A DNA stretch of 64,000 nucleotides, taken from NCBI RefSeq assembly GCF_000012985.1, contig NC_007645.1, positions 1,902,501 through 1,966,500 of the forward strand, written 5' to 3'. Position 1 is the stretch's first letter. Every line of letters starts with the position of its first letter. Origin of the DNA: Hahella chejuensis KCTC 2396 (GTDB taxonomy: Bacteria > Pseudomonadota > Gammaproteobacteria > Pseudomonadales > Oleiphilaceae). Shown piece after piece: positions 1-11,188 of the stretch. The translations under genes and the position numbers were made by a program. The notes beneath the pieces were generated by a model, which was not told the origin of the DNA, did no database searches, and was given only the letters and a program-made list of their open reading frames with translations.

Positions 1-2586
<2,586 letters not shown>

Positions 2587-2701
2587 TAACACCGAAGTAA
2601 TTTACCGGTATTGATTGAGTATAACTGCTTATCCAAGTTAAAGGTCTTCTGACCAAGCGCCAACTAGACAAGCTAGAACTAAGACAAAGCTTAACGGTTT
2701 T

Positions 2702-2816
2702 GCCTGATGATCATAGCGGACTGGAACCACCTGATCCCATTCCGAACTCAGAAGTGAAACAGTCCAGCGCCGATGGTAGTGTGGATTCCCATGCAAGAGT
2801 AGGTCGTCGTCAGGCT
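2702..2816 (+). rRNA. rrf: 5S ribosomal RNA
   Basis: This is the 5S rRNA, lying about 115 nt after 23S. The terminal stem GCCTGATGA/TCGTCAGGC closes on itself, and the internal CCATTCCGAACTCAGAAGTG and CGATGGTAGTGTGG blocks are the standard 5S signatures. It is the last gene of the rRNA operon and is followed directly by an intrinsic terminator. Confidence 0.96.
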
Positions 2817-2827
2817 CTTAATACGAA

Positions 2828-2854
2828 GAACCCGTCCCCGTGACGGGTTTTTTT
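2828..2854 (+). terminator. Intrinsic terminator of the rRNA operon
   Basis: The inverted repeat AACCCGTC-CCC-GTGACGGGTT is followed by a run of seven T. It lies 12 nt after 5S and ends rRNA transcription before ftsB. Confidence 0.85.
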
Positions 2855-2855
2855 A

Positions 2856-3155
2856 TGTCAAAAGAACACCAGCTGTGCTGAATCATCTATCCTGCTCCTG
2901 TACTATTGTTCCTCACCTCTAATCGAGTTCGATTCTTTCAACTCGGTTAACCCAAAAAAGAAATGCCATTAAATTTATGTAGTTATAAGTGTTTTTTACT
3001 GGAAATTATCAACACTTATCGACTATAAATATTAGAGTCTATAAAATAAGCGATTCCGCCACTAAAAAGAGCATTGCCATGGCGGAACTTGCTTGAAAGA
3101 GCAGGGACGCAAAATGTCATTGACGACGGAAATATAACCTCATTGTCGTTCTGCT
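2856..3155. other. Non-coding interval between rRNA terminator and ftsB
   Basis: This 300-nt interval is AT-rich and has no convincing reading frame; a 61-codon frame from 3074 merely overlaps ftsB in another phase. It must hold the promoter of the ftsB-ispD operon. A TATAAATAT stretch near 3023-3031 and TCTATAAAATAAG near 3038-3050 are plausible -10 material, but I cannot assign a clear -35. In many relatives eno lies directly before ftsB; here an rRNA operon does. Confidence 0.4.
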
Positions 3156-3434
3156 ATGCGTGTAAATTGGTTGTGGACAGTTTTGGCGCTAATTATCTGC
3201 GTCCTTCAATTCCGTCTTTGGGTGGGCGAGGGGTCATTCGCCCAGGCTTGGGTTCTTGATCGTCAGGTCGAGAGTCAGAAGGAAGAGAATAAGCAATTGG
3301 TGGAAAGGAATCGCAGGCTTGAAGCTGAAGTAATGGAATTGAAACTCGCGCAGAGCGCAATAGAAGAGAGAGCTCGCAGTCAATTAGGGATGGTGTATCC
3401 CGACGAACAATTTTATTTGCTCATCGAAAACTGA
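3156..3434 (+). CDS. ftsB: Cell division protein FtsB
   Basis: FtsB is a small bitopic inner-membrane protein. With FtsL and FtsQ it forms the FtsQBL complex that activates septal peptidoglycan synthesis by FtsWI. The 92-residue product has one N-terminal membrane helix (about residues 4-22), then a charged leucine-zipper-like coiled coil (about 33-70) and a short C-terminal tail ending in FYLLIEN. This is the normal size and architecture of the family (DivIC/FtsB). It precedes ispD as in most gammaproteobacteria. The family match is clear from layout, synteny and the YPDEQFY-type C-terminal motif. Confidence 0.93.
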   Translation: MRVNWLWTVLALIICVLQFRLWVGEGSFAQAWVLDRQVESQKEENKQLVERNRRLEAEVMELKLAQSAIEERARSQLGMVYPDEQFYLLIEN

Positions 3435-3518
3435 ACCTTTCTTGATTTTCCTTATTCGCTTCACAGATACTAGCCCGGTTTTGACAGAAATCGAGCTTGG
3501 TTAGTGTTTGTTGACAGT

Positions 3519-4229
3519 ATGGAAGAGCATAAGCTTTGGGTGATAGTGCCCGCCGCTGGCGTTGGTTCTCGTATGGGGGGCGAACGCCCTAAGCAGTATT
3601 TGAAATTGATTGATCGAAGCGTTCTTGAGCATACGCTGGATCGTTTACTATCAGCGCCTGGAATATCACAGATTTATTTGCCTCTTCACCCGCAAGATAA
3701 ATGGTGGCCTGAGATTGCTGATAAATACACTGGAAAAGTAATATCAGTTGCTGGAGGCGAGGAACGCTCGACTTCAGTGCTTAATGCCTTAGAGAAAATA
3801 GAGTCTCACGCTGCTATTGAGGACTGGGTGCTTGTCCATGATGTTGCTCGTCCCTGTTTTCGAATCAGCGATATTTCCAATCTGATGCGTTTGCTATGGA
3901 ATACCCAGCCTGGTGGGCTCTTGGGTGTACCTGTTGCAGACACAGTAAAAAGGACCAATGAAAAAGGTGAAGTGTTAGCTACTGTGTCCCGGGCCAACCT
4001 CTGGCGGGCGTATACCCCGCAGATGTTTCGGTTTGGCGCTTTGTTGTCGGCTCTGAGGCAGGGGAGCGAGAAAGGTGTACACATTACCGATGAAGCATCA
4101 GCTATTGAAGCTCAAGGCTTGAAGCCGGTAATGGTAGAGGGGCATAGCGATAATATCAAAATTACCCACCCTCAGGATTTGCCTCTGGCGGAGATATTTT
4201 TACGCCGTATTATGCAGGAAGAAGAATGA
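3519..4229 (+). CDS. ispD: 2-C-methyl-D-erythritol 4-phosphate cytidylyltransferase
   Basis: IspD transfers CMP from CTP to MEP, the third step of the non-mevalonate (MEP) isoprenoid pathway in the cytosol. The N-terminus holds the CTP-binding loop [17 protein letters not shown]. Downstream, VHDVARPC and [11 protein letters not shown] are the usual conserved family segments. I place the start at the ATG at 3519; a GTG at 3504 would add five residues, and neither has a strong Shine-Dalgarno. The stop overlaps the ispF start by 4 nt, so the two genes of consecutive pathway stages are translationally coupled. Confidence 0.94.
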
Positions 4230-4717
4230 GTTTATTTCGAATCGGCCATGGCTTCGATGTCCATGCGTTTTCCGAAACTGGCGACTTAATTGTCATTGGT
4301 GGAGTGAACATTCCACATGAGCGTGGTTTGCAGGCTCATTCAGATGGCGACGTCTTACTACATGCAATATGTGACGCATTACTGGGGGCGGCAGCCTTTG
4401 GAGATATTGGCAAACATTTCCCCGATACTGACCCTTCGTTTTCTGGGGCTGATAGCCGAAACCTACTTCGCTCTGTGGTTAGCAAGCTGCACCAGAAGGG
4501 ATACAAGATAGGGAATATTGATGGAACCATCGTTGCGCAAGCTCCTAAGATGGCTCCCCATATAGAAAGTATGCGGGTCAATATTGCCTCTGACTGCAAT
4601 GTTTCGATTGATTGTATAAACGTAAAAGCCACTACCACAGAAAAACTGGGTTATACCGGCCGTAAGGAAGGCATTGCCTGTCATGCGGTAGCATTGCTCG
4701 AGGCGCAAAAGAACTAA
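4226..4717 (+). CDS. ispF: 2-C-methyl-D-erythritol 2,4-cyclodiphosphate synthase
   Basis: IspF cyclises CDP-ME 2-phosphate to MEcPP with release of CMP; it acts as a homotrimer with a zinc site at each subunit interface. The metal ligands are visible: Asp and His in GHGFDVH (residues 8-14) and the His in the [10 protein letters not shown] block near residue 44. The signature [12 protein letters not shown] and the C-terminal [11 protein letters not shown] motif are intact. The length of 163 residues is standard. The start overlaps ispD by four bases and truD begins one base after its stop. Confidence 0.95.
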
Positions 4718-4718
4718 T

Positions 4719-5687
4719 ATGAATTTTGATCTTAACTTCCCTGGACTTTGGACTGACTCAGCCCCTGGAATATGGCGTCAAACGCCGGAAGACTTCGGCG
4801 TAGATGAACTGTGGACGCCTCCGGATTCGGGAGGAGAGCATGTTTTATTACATATTGAAAAACGCGGGCAGAATACCGAGTGGGTATCTCGTAATCTCGC
4901 GCGTTTTTGTGGTGTGCGTGACTTTGATATCGGGCTAATGGGATTGAAGGATCGTCATGCAGTGACGAGACAATGGTTTTCTGTTTATTTGGGGATACGT
5001 CCTGAGCCAGATTGGAGTCAGTTACAGATTGAAGGCGTAGCAGTTCTCAGCGTTACTCGAACGCAAAAGAAATTACGCCGTGGCGATCACTCAGGAAATG
5101 CTTTTAAGATCTGGGTCAGGCAGGTGGAAGGTGTTCACGAGCAAATCGATGAAAAGCTTTCATACATTCAGGCGAATGGTTTTCCTAACTATTTCGGAGA
5201 CCAGCGCTTTGGTCATGATGGTTATAACTTACAACGCGCGCATGCATGGTTTGTAGAAGGCCAAAAGCCAAAAAAGAAGGCCCATCTGGGAATGTATTTG
5301 TCTGCGGCGCGCTCTTATTTATTTAATGAAATTCTGGCTGAGCGCGTTCGTCGAGGTGACTGGTCAACCATGATTGATGGGGATGAAGGCGCTCCTGCCG
5401 CCAGCTCTGTCGTGTCTGAATCCACTGTTCCTACAGGCCCTATGTTGGGAGGACCGGAGTTTTTGTCTGGGACGGCCGGAGAAATTGAACAACTGAGAAC
5501 GGCATCTTTATCAGAATGGCTGACAGCTATTCACAAAGACGGCGCGCGGACAGCGCGGAGGCCTTTTGTCGCCAAGCCTGTAGATATGAGTTGGCAGTGG
5601 GCCGGCGACGATATTGAGCTGACGTTTTCTCTTGGCTCCGGCTGTTTCGCCTCTGTATTGCTGGACCAAGTATTTAGATTAAACTGA
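4719..5687 (+). CDS. truD: tRNA pseudouridine(13) synthase TruD
   Basis: TruD converts U13 of tRNA-Glu to pseudouridine. The catalytic Asp is residue 78 in GLMGLKDRHAVTRQ. The NYFGDQRFGHDGYN motif and the FGDQRFG-following TRUD insertion region are present. At 322 residues it is slightly shorter than the E. coli protein (349). It starts one base after ispF, within the same operon. The spacing to surE (108 nt) leaves room for a separate promoter for the downstream genes. Confidence 0.94.
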   Translation: MNFDLNFPGLWTDSAPGIWRQTPEDFGVDELWTPPDSGGEHVLLHIEKRGQNTEWVSRNLARFCGVRDFDIGLMGLKDRHAVTRQWFSVYLGIRPEPDWSQLQIEGVAVLSVTRTQKKLRRGDHSGNAFKIWVRQVEGVHEQIDEKLSYIQANGFPNYFGDQRFGHDGYNLQRAHAWFVEGQKPKKKAHLGMYLSAARSYLFNEILAERVRRGDWSTMIDGDEGAPAASSVVSESTVPTGPMLGGPEFLSGTAGEIEQLRTASLSEWLTAIHKDGARTARRPFVAKPVDMSWQWAGDDIELTFSLGSGCFASVLLDQVFRLN

Positions 5688-5795
5688 TTCCAGCCAAACC
5701 TGTTTACTAATAGCTATTCCCATTGTCACTCTCATTGATGCAATTGACTGTAAAAGGCTGGTGATGAGGGAATAGCGAAAAAAGGAAAAGCGGTA

Positions 5796-6545
5796 GTGAA
5801 ATTATTATTGTCCAATGACGATGGCGTGCATGCGCCGGGTTTGTCGGCTCTGGCGGATGAGCTGAAAAATATTGCTGAAATCCGAGTGATTGCGCCAGAT
5901 AGAGATCATAGCGGAGCAAGTAACTCTCTGACGTTGACTCGCCCTTTGATTCTGCAGAAAACCTCACAGGGTTTCTTCGCCGTTGATGGCACGCCGACAG
6001 ACTGTGTGCATATGGGGCTGAGCGAAATGTTTGGTTATGATGCGGAGCGAGTCGTCTCTGGCATTAACTCCCACGCAAATCTGGGAGATGACGTTTTGTA
6101 CTCCGGCACCGTTGCGGCGGCTATGGAAGGTCGTTTTCTGGCGCAACCGGCCATTGCGGTTTCGTTGGTGAATAGGGGACAAGAAAACTATGCGACTGCA
6201 GCGAAAGTGGTCGCCAACTTACTACTAAGACAACTAAAATCGCCCATCGCTCCACGCACGGTACTGAACGTGAATGTCCCCGACGTACCGTTGGAGGACA
6301 TCCGCGGTATTCAGCTGACGCGATTAGGGCATCGTTTAAAAGGTGGCGAGCCGCATGAAATCGTAGATCCTCGCGGACGTAAACGCTATTGGATTGCAGC
6401 TGCAGGAGAGGGAGACGATGCGGGCCCGGGGACAGATTTTTACCCGGTGGAGCACAACTATGTCTCCATTACGCCTATTCATGTAGATATGACTCGCTAC
6501 GACGCCTTTAACCAACTACAGGATTGGCTGGGAGAGACTGAGTGA
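5796..6545 (+). CDS. surE: 5'/3'-nucleotidase SurE
   Basis: SurE is a metal-dependent phosphatase acting on nucleoside monophosphates and short polyphosphates, linked to stationary-phase survival. The N-terminal metal site is LLLSNDDG (Asp8, Asp9), followed by the [15 protein letters not shown] segment and the [20 protein letters not shown] block typical of the family. The start is a GTG preceded by a GGAAAAG-like ribosome site. Its stop overlaps the pcm start (GTGA). The surE-pcm pairing is conserved across proteobacteria. Confidence 0.95.
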
Positions 6546-7204
6546 ACTTCGACTTGCAAGGCATTGGCATGACATCGCGGCGTACGCGTCTGCGTTTGAT
6601 TGAGCGCTTGCGGAAAAACGGAATTCAGAACGAAGCGGTGTTGGAGGCGATGACGGAAATCCCTCGGCATATTTTTGTCGATGAGGCTCTCGCGCATCGG
6701 GCCTATGAAGATACCGCTCTGCCGATAGGGCATTCCCAAACGATCTCGCAGCCTTATATCGTGGCTCGTATGACTGAACTGCTGTGCAGTGGTTGGAAGC
6801 CGAAACGGGTATTGGAAGTGGGCGCTGGCTCTGGTTATCAAACCGCGATTCTGGCCCGGCTGTCTACACAGGTTTATACCGTTGAGCGGATTGCGCCGCT
6901 GCTGGAAAAAGCGAAACTGAGATTCAAGGCGCTAAAGTTAAATAACGTTAGCGCCAAATTATCCGATGGGCGTTGGGGTTGGCCTGAACAGGGGCCTTTC
7001 GACGCAATTATGGTGACTGCGGCTCCGGAGCAGACGCCGTCGGAGTTGCTGGAGCAACTGGCGGACGGCGGGCGTCTCGTCATTCCGGTTGGCAGTGGAA
7101 GCGAACAGATGCTGAAAGTCTACAAAAGGCAAGGCGCGGAAATAGAGGAGAGCAGTTTGGAGCAGGTTCGATTTGTGCCTTTATTAGGGGGCGTTGTTCG
7201 ATAG
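6542..7204 (+). CDS. pcm: Protein-L-isoaspartate O-methyltransferase
   Basis: Pcm methylates abnormal L-isoaspartyl residues with S-adenosylmethionine, allowing repair of aged proteins. The SAM-binding motif [13 protein letters not shown], lies at residues 89-100. The preceding [16 protein letters not shown] segment (64-79) is the isoaspartyl-binding signature. The start is GTG, overlapping the surE stop. At 220 residues the length is normal. The next gene begins one base after its stop when the ATG at 7206 is used. Confidence 0.95.
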
Positions 7205-7205
7205 C

Positions 7206-8120
7206 ATGTGGAAAACTTATCTGAAAGGCGTGGCCATGGGGGCCGCGGATATTGTTCCGGGTGTTTCCGGCGGTACGATCGCATTTATTTCCGGTATCTA
7301 CGAGCGGCTGATTTCAGCTCTTGGGCGTATTCGCCCAGAACTGATTAGTATTTGGCGCGCGCAAGGGTTTGCGGCGGTTTGGAAAGACATCGATGGTACT
7401 TTTCTGTCGACATTGTTTGCTGGCATTCTCACCAGTGTCTTTACGCTGTCCAGAATCATTAGCTCGCTATTGCAGAGTCACCCCAATCTGATATGGGCTT
7501 TTTTCTTCGGTTTGATTCTTGGCTCCGTCTGGTTTGTTGGCAAGGCGATTAGAGAAAAGAATGCGCTTAGCGCATTGTTAATCGGGTTGGGCGCTGCGGT
7601 GGCCTATGGGCTAACAGCTTTGAGCCCCACCAGCCTGGAGCCTACCTACCTGAATTTATTTATAAGCGGCGCGATCGCCATTTGCGCCATGATCTTGCCT
7701 GGCGTTTCAGGTAGCTTTCTGCTTTTACTTTTGGGCATCTACGGTCCGGTTCTGGCTGCGGTGAAAGGTTTTGATATTCTGCCTTTATCTATCTTCGCCT
7801 CAGGATGTCTGATTGGCTTGCTGTCCTTCACCCACCTGCTAAGCTGGTTATTAAGACGTTACCACGACTACACCCTCGCTGTTCTGACCGGCTTTATGCT
7901 GGGCGCCCTCAACAAAGTCTGGCCATGGAAGTATACGCTGGAATATCGTATTGATTCTCATGGGGCGCAGATCCCCCTTGTGCAGGCGAATGTTTTCCCC
8001 TCTCGTTACGAGGTGATTACAGGCGAACCAGCGCAAGTGCTAACGGTGGTGGCCTTGTTCGCTGTTGGCGCACTCATGGTGGTTGCGCTGGAAAAAGTGA
8101 GACTTGGTTATCAAAAATGA
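7206..8120 (+). CDS. DUF368 family membrane protein, probable polyprenyl-phosphate translocase
   Basis: This polytopic inner-membrane protein has about eight hydrophobic helices. The N-terminal signature GAADIVPGVSGGTIAFISG and its second, inverted-repeat-like copy CAMILPGVSGSFLLLLLG mark the DUF368 family. Members of that family (PopT-type) recycle undecaprenyl phosphate across the membrane for cell-wall synthesis. That activity is known for some homologues and only inferred here. The ATG at 7206 is preferred over a TTG at 7194. It sits between pcm and nlpD, where many relatives have no gene, so it may be co-transcribed with surE-pcm. Confidence 0.85.
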   Translation: MWKTYLKGVAMGAADIVPGVSGGTIAFISGIYERLISALGRIRPELISIWRAQGFAAVWKDIDGTFLSTLFAGILTSVFTLSRIISSLLQSHPNLIWAFFFGLILGSVWFVGKAIREKNALSALLIGLGAAVAYGLTALSPTSLEPTYLNLFISGAIAICAMILPGVSGSFLLLLLGIYGPVLAAVKGFDILPLSIFASGCLIGLLSFTHLLSWLLRRYHDYTLAVLTGFMLGALNKVWPWKYTLEYRIDSHGAQIPLVQANVFPSRYEVITGEPAQVLTVVALFAVGALMVVALEKVRLGYQK

Positions 8121-8343
8121 GAGATCACATATAGGAAATTAAATCACGTTAGTGTTACTTATTTTCCTTTGCGGTGTTACCTCTGGTATCAGGTATAACG
8201 AGCGACCCCGTCGGCATTGAATCTATAACTCTACAGAATATAGTTGTAATTTAACTACTTAGGAGGTCAATTTAGAAACTTTTGTAAATAATGAGAATAA
8301 TCTAGGCTGTATTAATTCCTTTTTGTTTTAAAAAAGCTAAAAA
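8121..8343. other. Intergenic region upstream of nlpD with an orphan Shine-Dalgarno
   Basis: This 223-nt AT-rich interval has no credible gene. It holds a consensus AGGAGGT at 8261-8267 that is not followed by a start codon at usable distance; the nearest ATG, at 8291, opens a five-codon frame. It presumably contains the nlpD promoter. A short inverted repeat TACCT...AGGTA lies at 8178-8195. Confidence 0.4.
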
Positions 8344-9207
8344 GTGCATTGTCTAAAATCCCAAAAACGCAGGTTTTGTAACAGACTGTATACTGGTAAT
8401 GGCATTTTTTATGCTTTGAGATCGGTCGCTTTGTCGATCTCGCTATTCTTGTGCGCCTGCACCTCTCCTTCTATATATAGAGACCCTGCCTTTAACCCTC
8501 CAGTGTACTGGGGAAGCCATGTTGTAGAGAAAGGCGACACTCTCTATTCAATCGCCTGGAGATATGGTCGAGATTACAAAGAGCTGGCTCGGATCAATCG
8601 GGTACCCGCTCCTTACCTGATTAAGCCAGGGCAGCGGATTTCGTTGGTTGTGCCGGAAGGCTACCAGACTGCGAGCGCGCAACCATCCAGGAAAACTCAA
8701 AAGACCACCACTAAAACCAAGAAAACTGCAACTGTTAAGCCCAAGAAAACCACTCAACCGAAAACTACTAAGGCGCCCGTTTACAAAAATACACAAACGA
8801 AAAAAGCTCCTGTAACCAGCAAAGCGGATCGAATTGTTACCGGATGGGGGTGGCCCTATCATGGCCCGATTATTGATACTTTTTCTATTGCAGGCGACAT
8901 CAATAAAGGTGTTGATATCGCCGGCAAAATCGGCGACCCGGTTTTAGCAGCGGCCAGTGGCGAAGTAGTGTATGCGGGTAATGGTTTGCTGGGTTACGGC
9001 AAGCTGGTGATTCTGAGCCACGGCGATGAATACATCAGCGCTTATGCGCACAACAGCAAGATACTGGTTAAAGAGGGAGACCTCATAAAACGGGGGCAAA
9101 AAATAGCCGAGATAGGTGAGACAGGGACCAACCGACCAATGTTGCACTTCGAAATAAGAAAAAACGGCAATCCGGTTGACCCTCTCAAGTACCTACCAAA
9201 ACGATAA
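8344..9207 (+). CDS. nlpD: NlpD-like lipoprotein, LysM plus LytM domain amidase activator
   Basis: NlpD is an outer-membrane lipoprotein that activates the amidase AmiC for septal peptidoglycan splitting. A hydrophobic segment ends in the lipobox LCAC (lipidated Cys39), followed by a LysM domain (about 58-103). A Lys/Thr-rich linker comes next, then a LytM/M23 domain (about 175-285). The M23 catalytic His is replaced (NKGVDIAG), as in E. coli NlpD, so it should be an activator and not a hydrolase. The start is uncertain: GTG at 8344 or TTG at 8416, the latter giving a compact signal peptide. It precedes rpoS, as in most gammaproteobacteria. Confidence 0.92.
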   Translation: MHCLKSQKRRFCNRLYTGNGIFYALRSVALSISLFLCACTSPSIYRDPAFNPPVYWGSHVVEKGDTLYSIAWRYGRDYKELARINRVPAPYLIKPGQRISLVVPEGYQTASAQPSRKTQKTTTKTKKTATVKPKKTTQPKTTKAPVYKNTQTKKAPVTSKADRIVTGWGWPYHGPIIDTFSIAGDINKGVDIAGKIGDPVLAAASGEVVYAGNGLLGYGKLVILSHGDEYISAYAHNSKILVKEGDLIKRGQKIAEIGETGTNRPMLHFEIRKNGNPVDPLKYLPKR

Positions 9208-9277
9208 AACTTGCGCCTGAGCAAGTGCAAAACGTCATCAATACCCCGCAAGGGGTTAACGAGAGCAGGGCATCATC

Positions 9278-10276
9278 ATGGCAGCAGAACGTGAATCTTA
9301 CGCAGAAGATTTAGCTTACGATGTTGATATCGATTTGGCCGAAATTGAGGCTGAAGAGTTTGAAGACGATGAAAGTGATGTTGTTGTCTCGATTGATCAA
9401 GGACGTACCGGTCGTTTCTCCCTAGGCGAAGGCCAATCCTACAGAAACCTCGACGCCACTCAGATTTATCTGAACGAAATCGGTTTCTCTCCCTTACTGA
9501 CCCCTGAAGAAGAAGTTCATTTTGCGCGCATGGCGCGTCGCGGCGATGAAAAAGGCCGCAAACGCATGATTGAGAGCAATCTGCGTCTGGTTGTGAAAAT
9601 CGCCCGTAGATATGTGAATAGAGGCCTGAGCCTGCTAGACCTCATTGAGGAAGGCAACCTGGGTCTGATTCGCGCTGTTGAAAAATTTGATCCCGAACGC
9701 GGTTTCAGGTTTTCAACCTACGCGACGTGGTGGATTCGTCAGACTATTGAGCGGGCCATCATGAATCAGACAAGGACGATCCGTTTGCCGATTCACGTTG
9801 TTAAGGAATTGAATGTGTACCTTCGCGCTTCCCGCGAACTGACCCAGAAATTGGATCATGAGCCCAGCGCTGAAGAAATCGCCGACTTGCTGGAAAAGCC
9901 GGTGAAGGATGTTAAACGTATGCTCGGTCTGAACGAGCGCATCACCTCCGTAGACTCGCCGATTGGCGGCAATGCGGAAAAATCCCTTCTTGATACCGTC
10001 GCCGATGAGGCGAGCAATGATCCTGCTGAGCTGTTGCAGGATAGCGATCTTAAAGGCTGTCTGGACCGTTGGCTTGACCAATTGTCTGACAAACAACAGG
10101 AAGTGATCGCCCGTCGATTCGGATTGCGCGGTTATCCCATGAGCACATTGGAAGAAGTAGGCCAGGAAATCGGGCTGACCCGGGAAAGAGTGCGTCAGAT
10201 TCAAGTGGAAGCGCTCAAACGCATGCGCGAACTGCTGGAAAAAGAAGGTTTGACCGGAGACACGCTGTTTAAGTAA
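9278..10276 (+). CDS. rpoS: RNA polymerase sigma factor RpoS (sigma-38)
   Basis: RpoS is the stationary-phase and general stress sigma factor. An acidic N-terminus (residues 1-45) precedes regions 1.2 to 4.2. Region 2 shows [20 protein letters not shown] and [17 protein letters not shown]; region 4.2 shows [20 protein letters not shown]. At 332 residues it has the usual RpoS length. A good ribosome site (GAGAGCAGGG) precedes the ATG. In relatives the main rpoS promoter lies inside nlpD; I could not confirm one here. The gene ends in a strong terminator. Confidence 0.96.
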   Translation: MAAERESYAEDLAYDVDIDLAEIEAEEFEDDESDVVVSIDQGRTGRFSLGEGQSYRNLDATQIYLNEIGFSPLLTPEEEVHFARMARRGDEKGRKRMIESNLRLVVKIARRYVNRGLSLLDLIEEGNLGLIRAVEKFDPERGFRFSTYATWWIRQTIERAIMNQTRTIRLPIHVVKELNVYLRASRELTQKLDHEPSAEEIADLLEKPVKDVKRMLGLNERITSVDSPIGGNAEKSLLDTVADEASNDPAELLQDSDLKGCLDRWLDQLSDKQQEVIARRFGLRGYPMSTLEEVGQEIGLTRERVRQIQVEALKRMRELLEKEGLTGDTLFK

Positions 10277-10301
10277 CTATTGGTTACACACGTAGCAGTA
10301 A

Positions 10302-10327
10302 AAAGGGCGCAACAGGCGCCCTTTTTT
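10302..10327 (+). terminator. Intrinsic terminator of nlpD-rpoS
   Basis: The stem AAGGGCGC-AACA-GGCGCCCTT with a following T-run lies 26 nt after the rpoS stop. Stem and U-tract are near ideal. Confidence 0.9.
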
Positions 10328-10437
10328 AGTAGTCCGGTTAGACTTGATGTCAGGAACGCCTTGCCCCTATAGTTGCGAACCAGATCGCATAACCCGGTAT
10401 AACTGCCCCTTTTACCCTATCTACGGCTTTCGCGGGC

Positions 10438-10447
10438 TGCCTATAAT
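10438..10447 (+). promoter_or_regulatory. Possible promoter (-10) of the chalcone-isomerase-like gene
   Basis: A perfect TATAAT box at 10442-10447, with a TG dinucleotide just upstream, lies 88 nt before the start codon. No good -35 box is visible at 17 nt, so this would be an extended -10-type promoter. It falls in the gap after the rpoS terminator, where the next gene needs its own promoter. Confidence 0.45.
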
Positions 10448-10534
10448 AGGGCGCCCTTGGCGGTTATGCTGGGCGGTTACAAACAATAAACAGCAAATAA
10501 TTTAAATAACAATCAATGCAACTAGGGATGAAAT

Positions 10535-11101
10535 ATGAAACAACTTCTCTCTTCACTTGTGCTCTTGCTGGTTCTATCTCCTTTCTCGCAGGCCGCTAAG
10601 GTGGCTGGCGTCGACATTCCCGACACGCTCAGCGCAGCGGGTTCTGAATTAAAGCTCAATGGCGCCGGCGTGCGCTCGAAATGGTTCATCGACGTCTATG
10701 TCGGCGGCTTGTATCTGCCGCAGGCGAATAAAGACGCGTCTGCAATTGTAAGAGCGGATGAGCCTATGGCGATCAAGTTGCATATGGTTTCCGGTATGGT
10801 GACCAGTGAAAAGATGCAGAAGGCCACCACCGAGGGTTTTGAGAATGCGACCAATGGCAATACTGCCCCCATTAAAGCAAATATCGACAAGTTTATTGGC
10901 GTGTTCGATGAGGAAATCCAGGAGAATGATGAGTTTGATCTGGTGTACCTCCCCGGCAAAGGCGTAGAGGTGTATAAAAATGACGCGCTGACCGCCACCA
11001 TTGATGGTGGCGTGGCGTTTAAAGAAGCCTTGTTCGGCATCTGGTTATCCGACAAGCCGGCTCAGGAAGATCTCAAAAAGGCGATGCTGGGCGCAAAATA
11101 G
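10535..11101 (+). CDS. Secreted chalcone-isomerase-like protein
   Basis: This is a 188-residue periplasmic protein. A signal peptide of about 20 residues ends at SQAA. The mature part matches the bacterial chalcone-isomerase-like family (Chalcone_3 type) by its AAGSELKLNGAGVRSKWFID and VYVGGLYLP segments. No enzymatic function is established for these proteins, and flavonoid chemistry should not be inferred. It is a single-gene unit between the rpoS terminator and its own terminator, the latter now interrupted immediately downstream by a group II intron. Confidence 0.85.
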   Translation: MKQLLSSLVLLLVLSPFSQAAKVAGVDIPDTLSAAGSELKLNGAGVRSKWFIDVYVGGLYLPQANKDASAIVRADEPMAIKLHMVSGMVTSEKMQKATTEGFENATNGNTAPIKANIDKFIGVFDEEIQENDEFDLVYLPGKGVEVYKNDALTATIDGGVAFKEALFGIWLSDKPAQEDLKKAMLGAK

Positions 11102-11158
11102 TCGCGGCAATATTTTCCCGATCACACGTCACAGCCGAAGACGGCTGGCTTTTCTGGT

Positions 11159-11185
11159 TAAAGGCGGGAATCCCCGCCTTTTTCA
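11159..11185 (+). terminator. Intrinsic terminator that is the intron insertion target
   Basis: The stem AAGGCGGG-GAATC-CCCGCCTT (approximate pairing GGCGGG/CCCGCC) is followed by TTTTT. The group II intron begins four bases after the T-run, which fits the known habit of group IIC introns of inserting just after terminator hairpins. Confidence 0.8.
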
Positions 11186-11188
11186 TTT

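Noticed and set aside
5707-5967. A minus-strand 86-codon frame overlapping the surE start.
   Set aside because: Low-complexity translation, overlaps a well-supported gene and has no ribosome site.
8178-8195. TACCT...AGGTA inverted repeat upstream of nlpD as a possible lux-type box.
   Set aside because: Spacing is 8 nt between arms, not the 10 between ACCTG and CAGGT of lux boxes, and no quorum-sensing genes are in the window.
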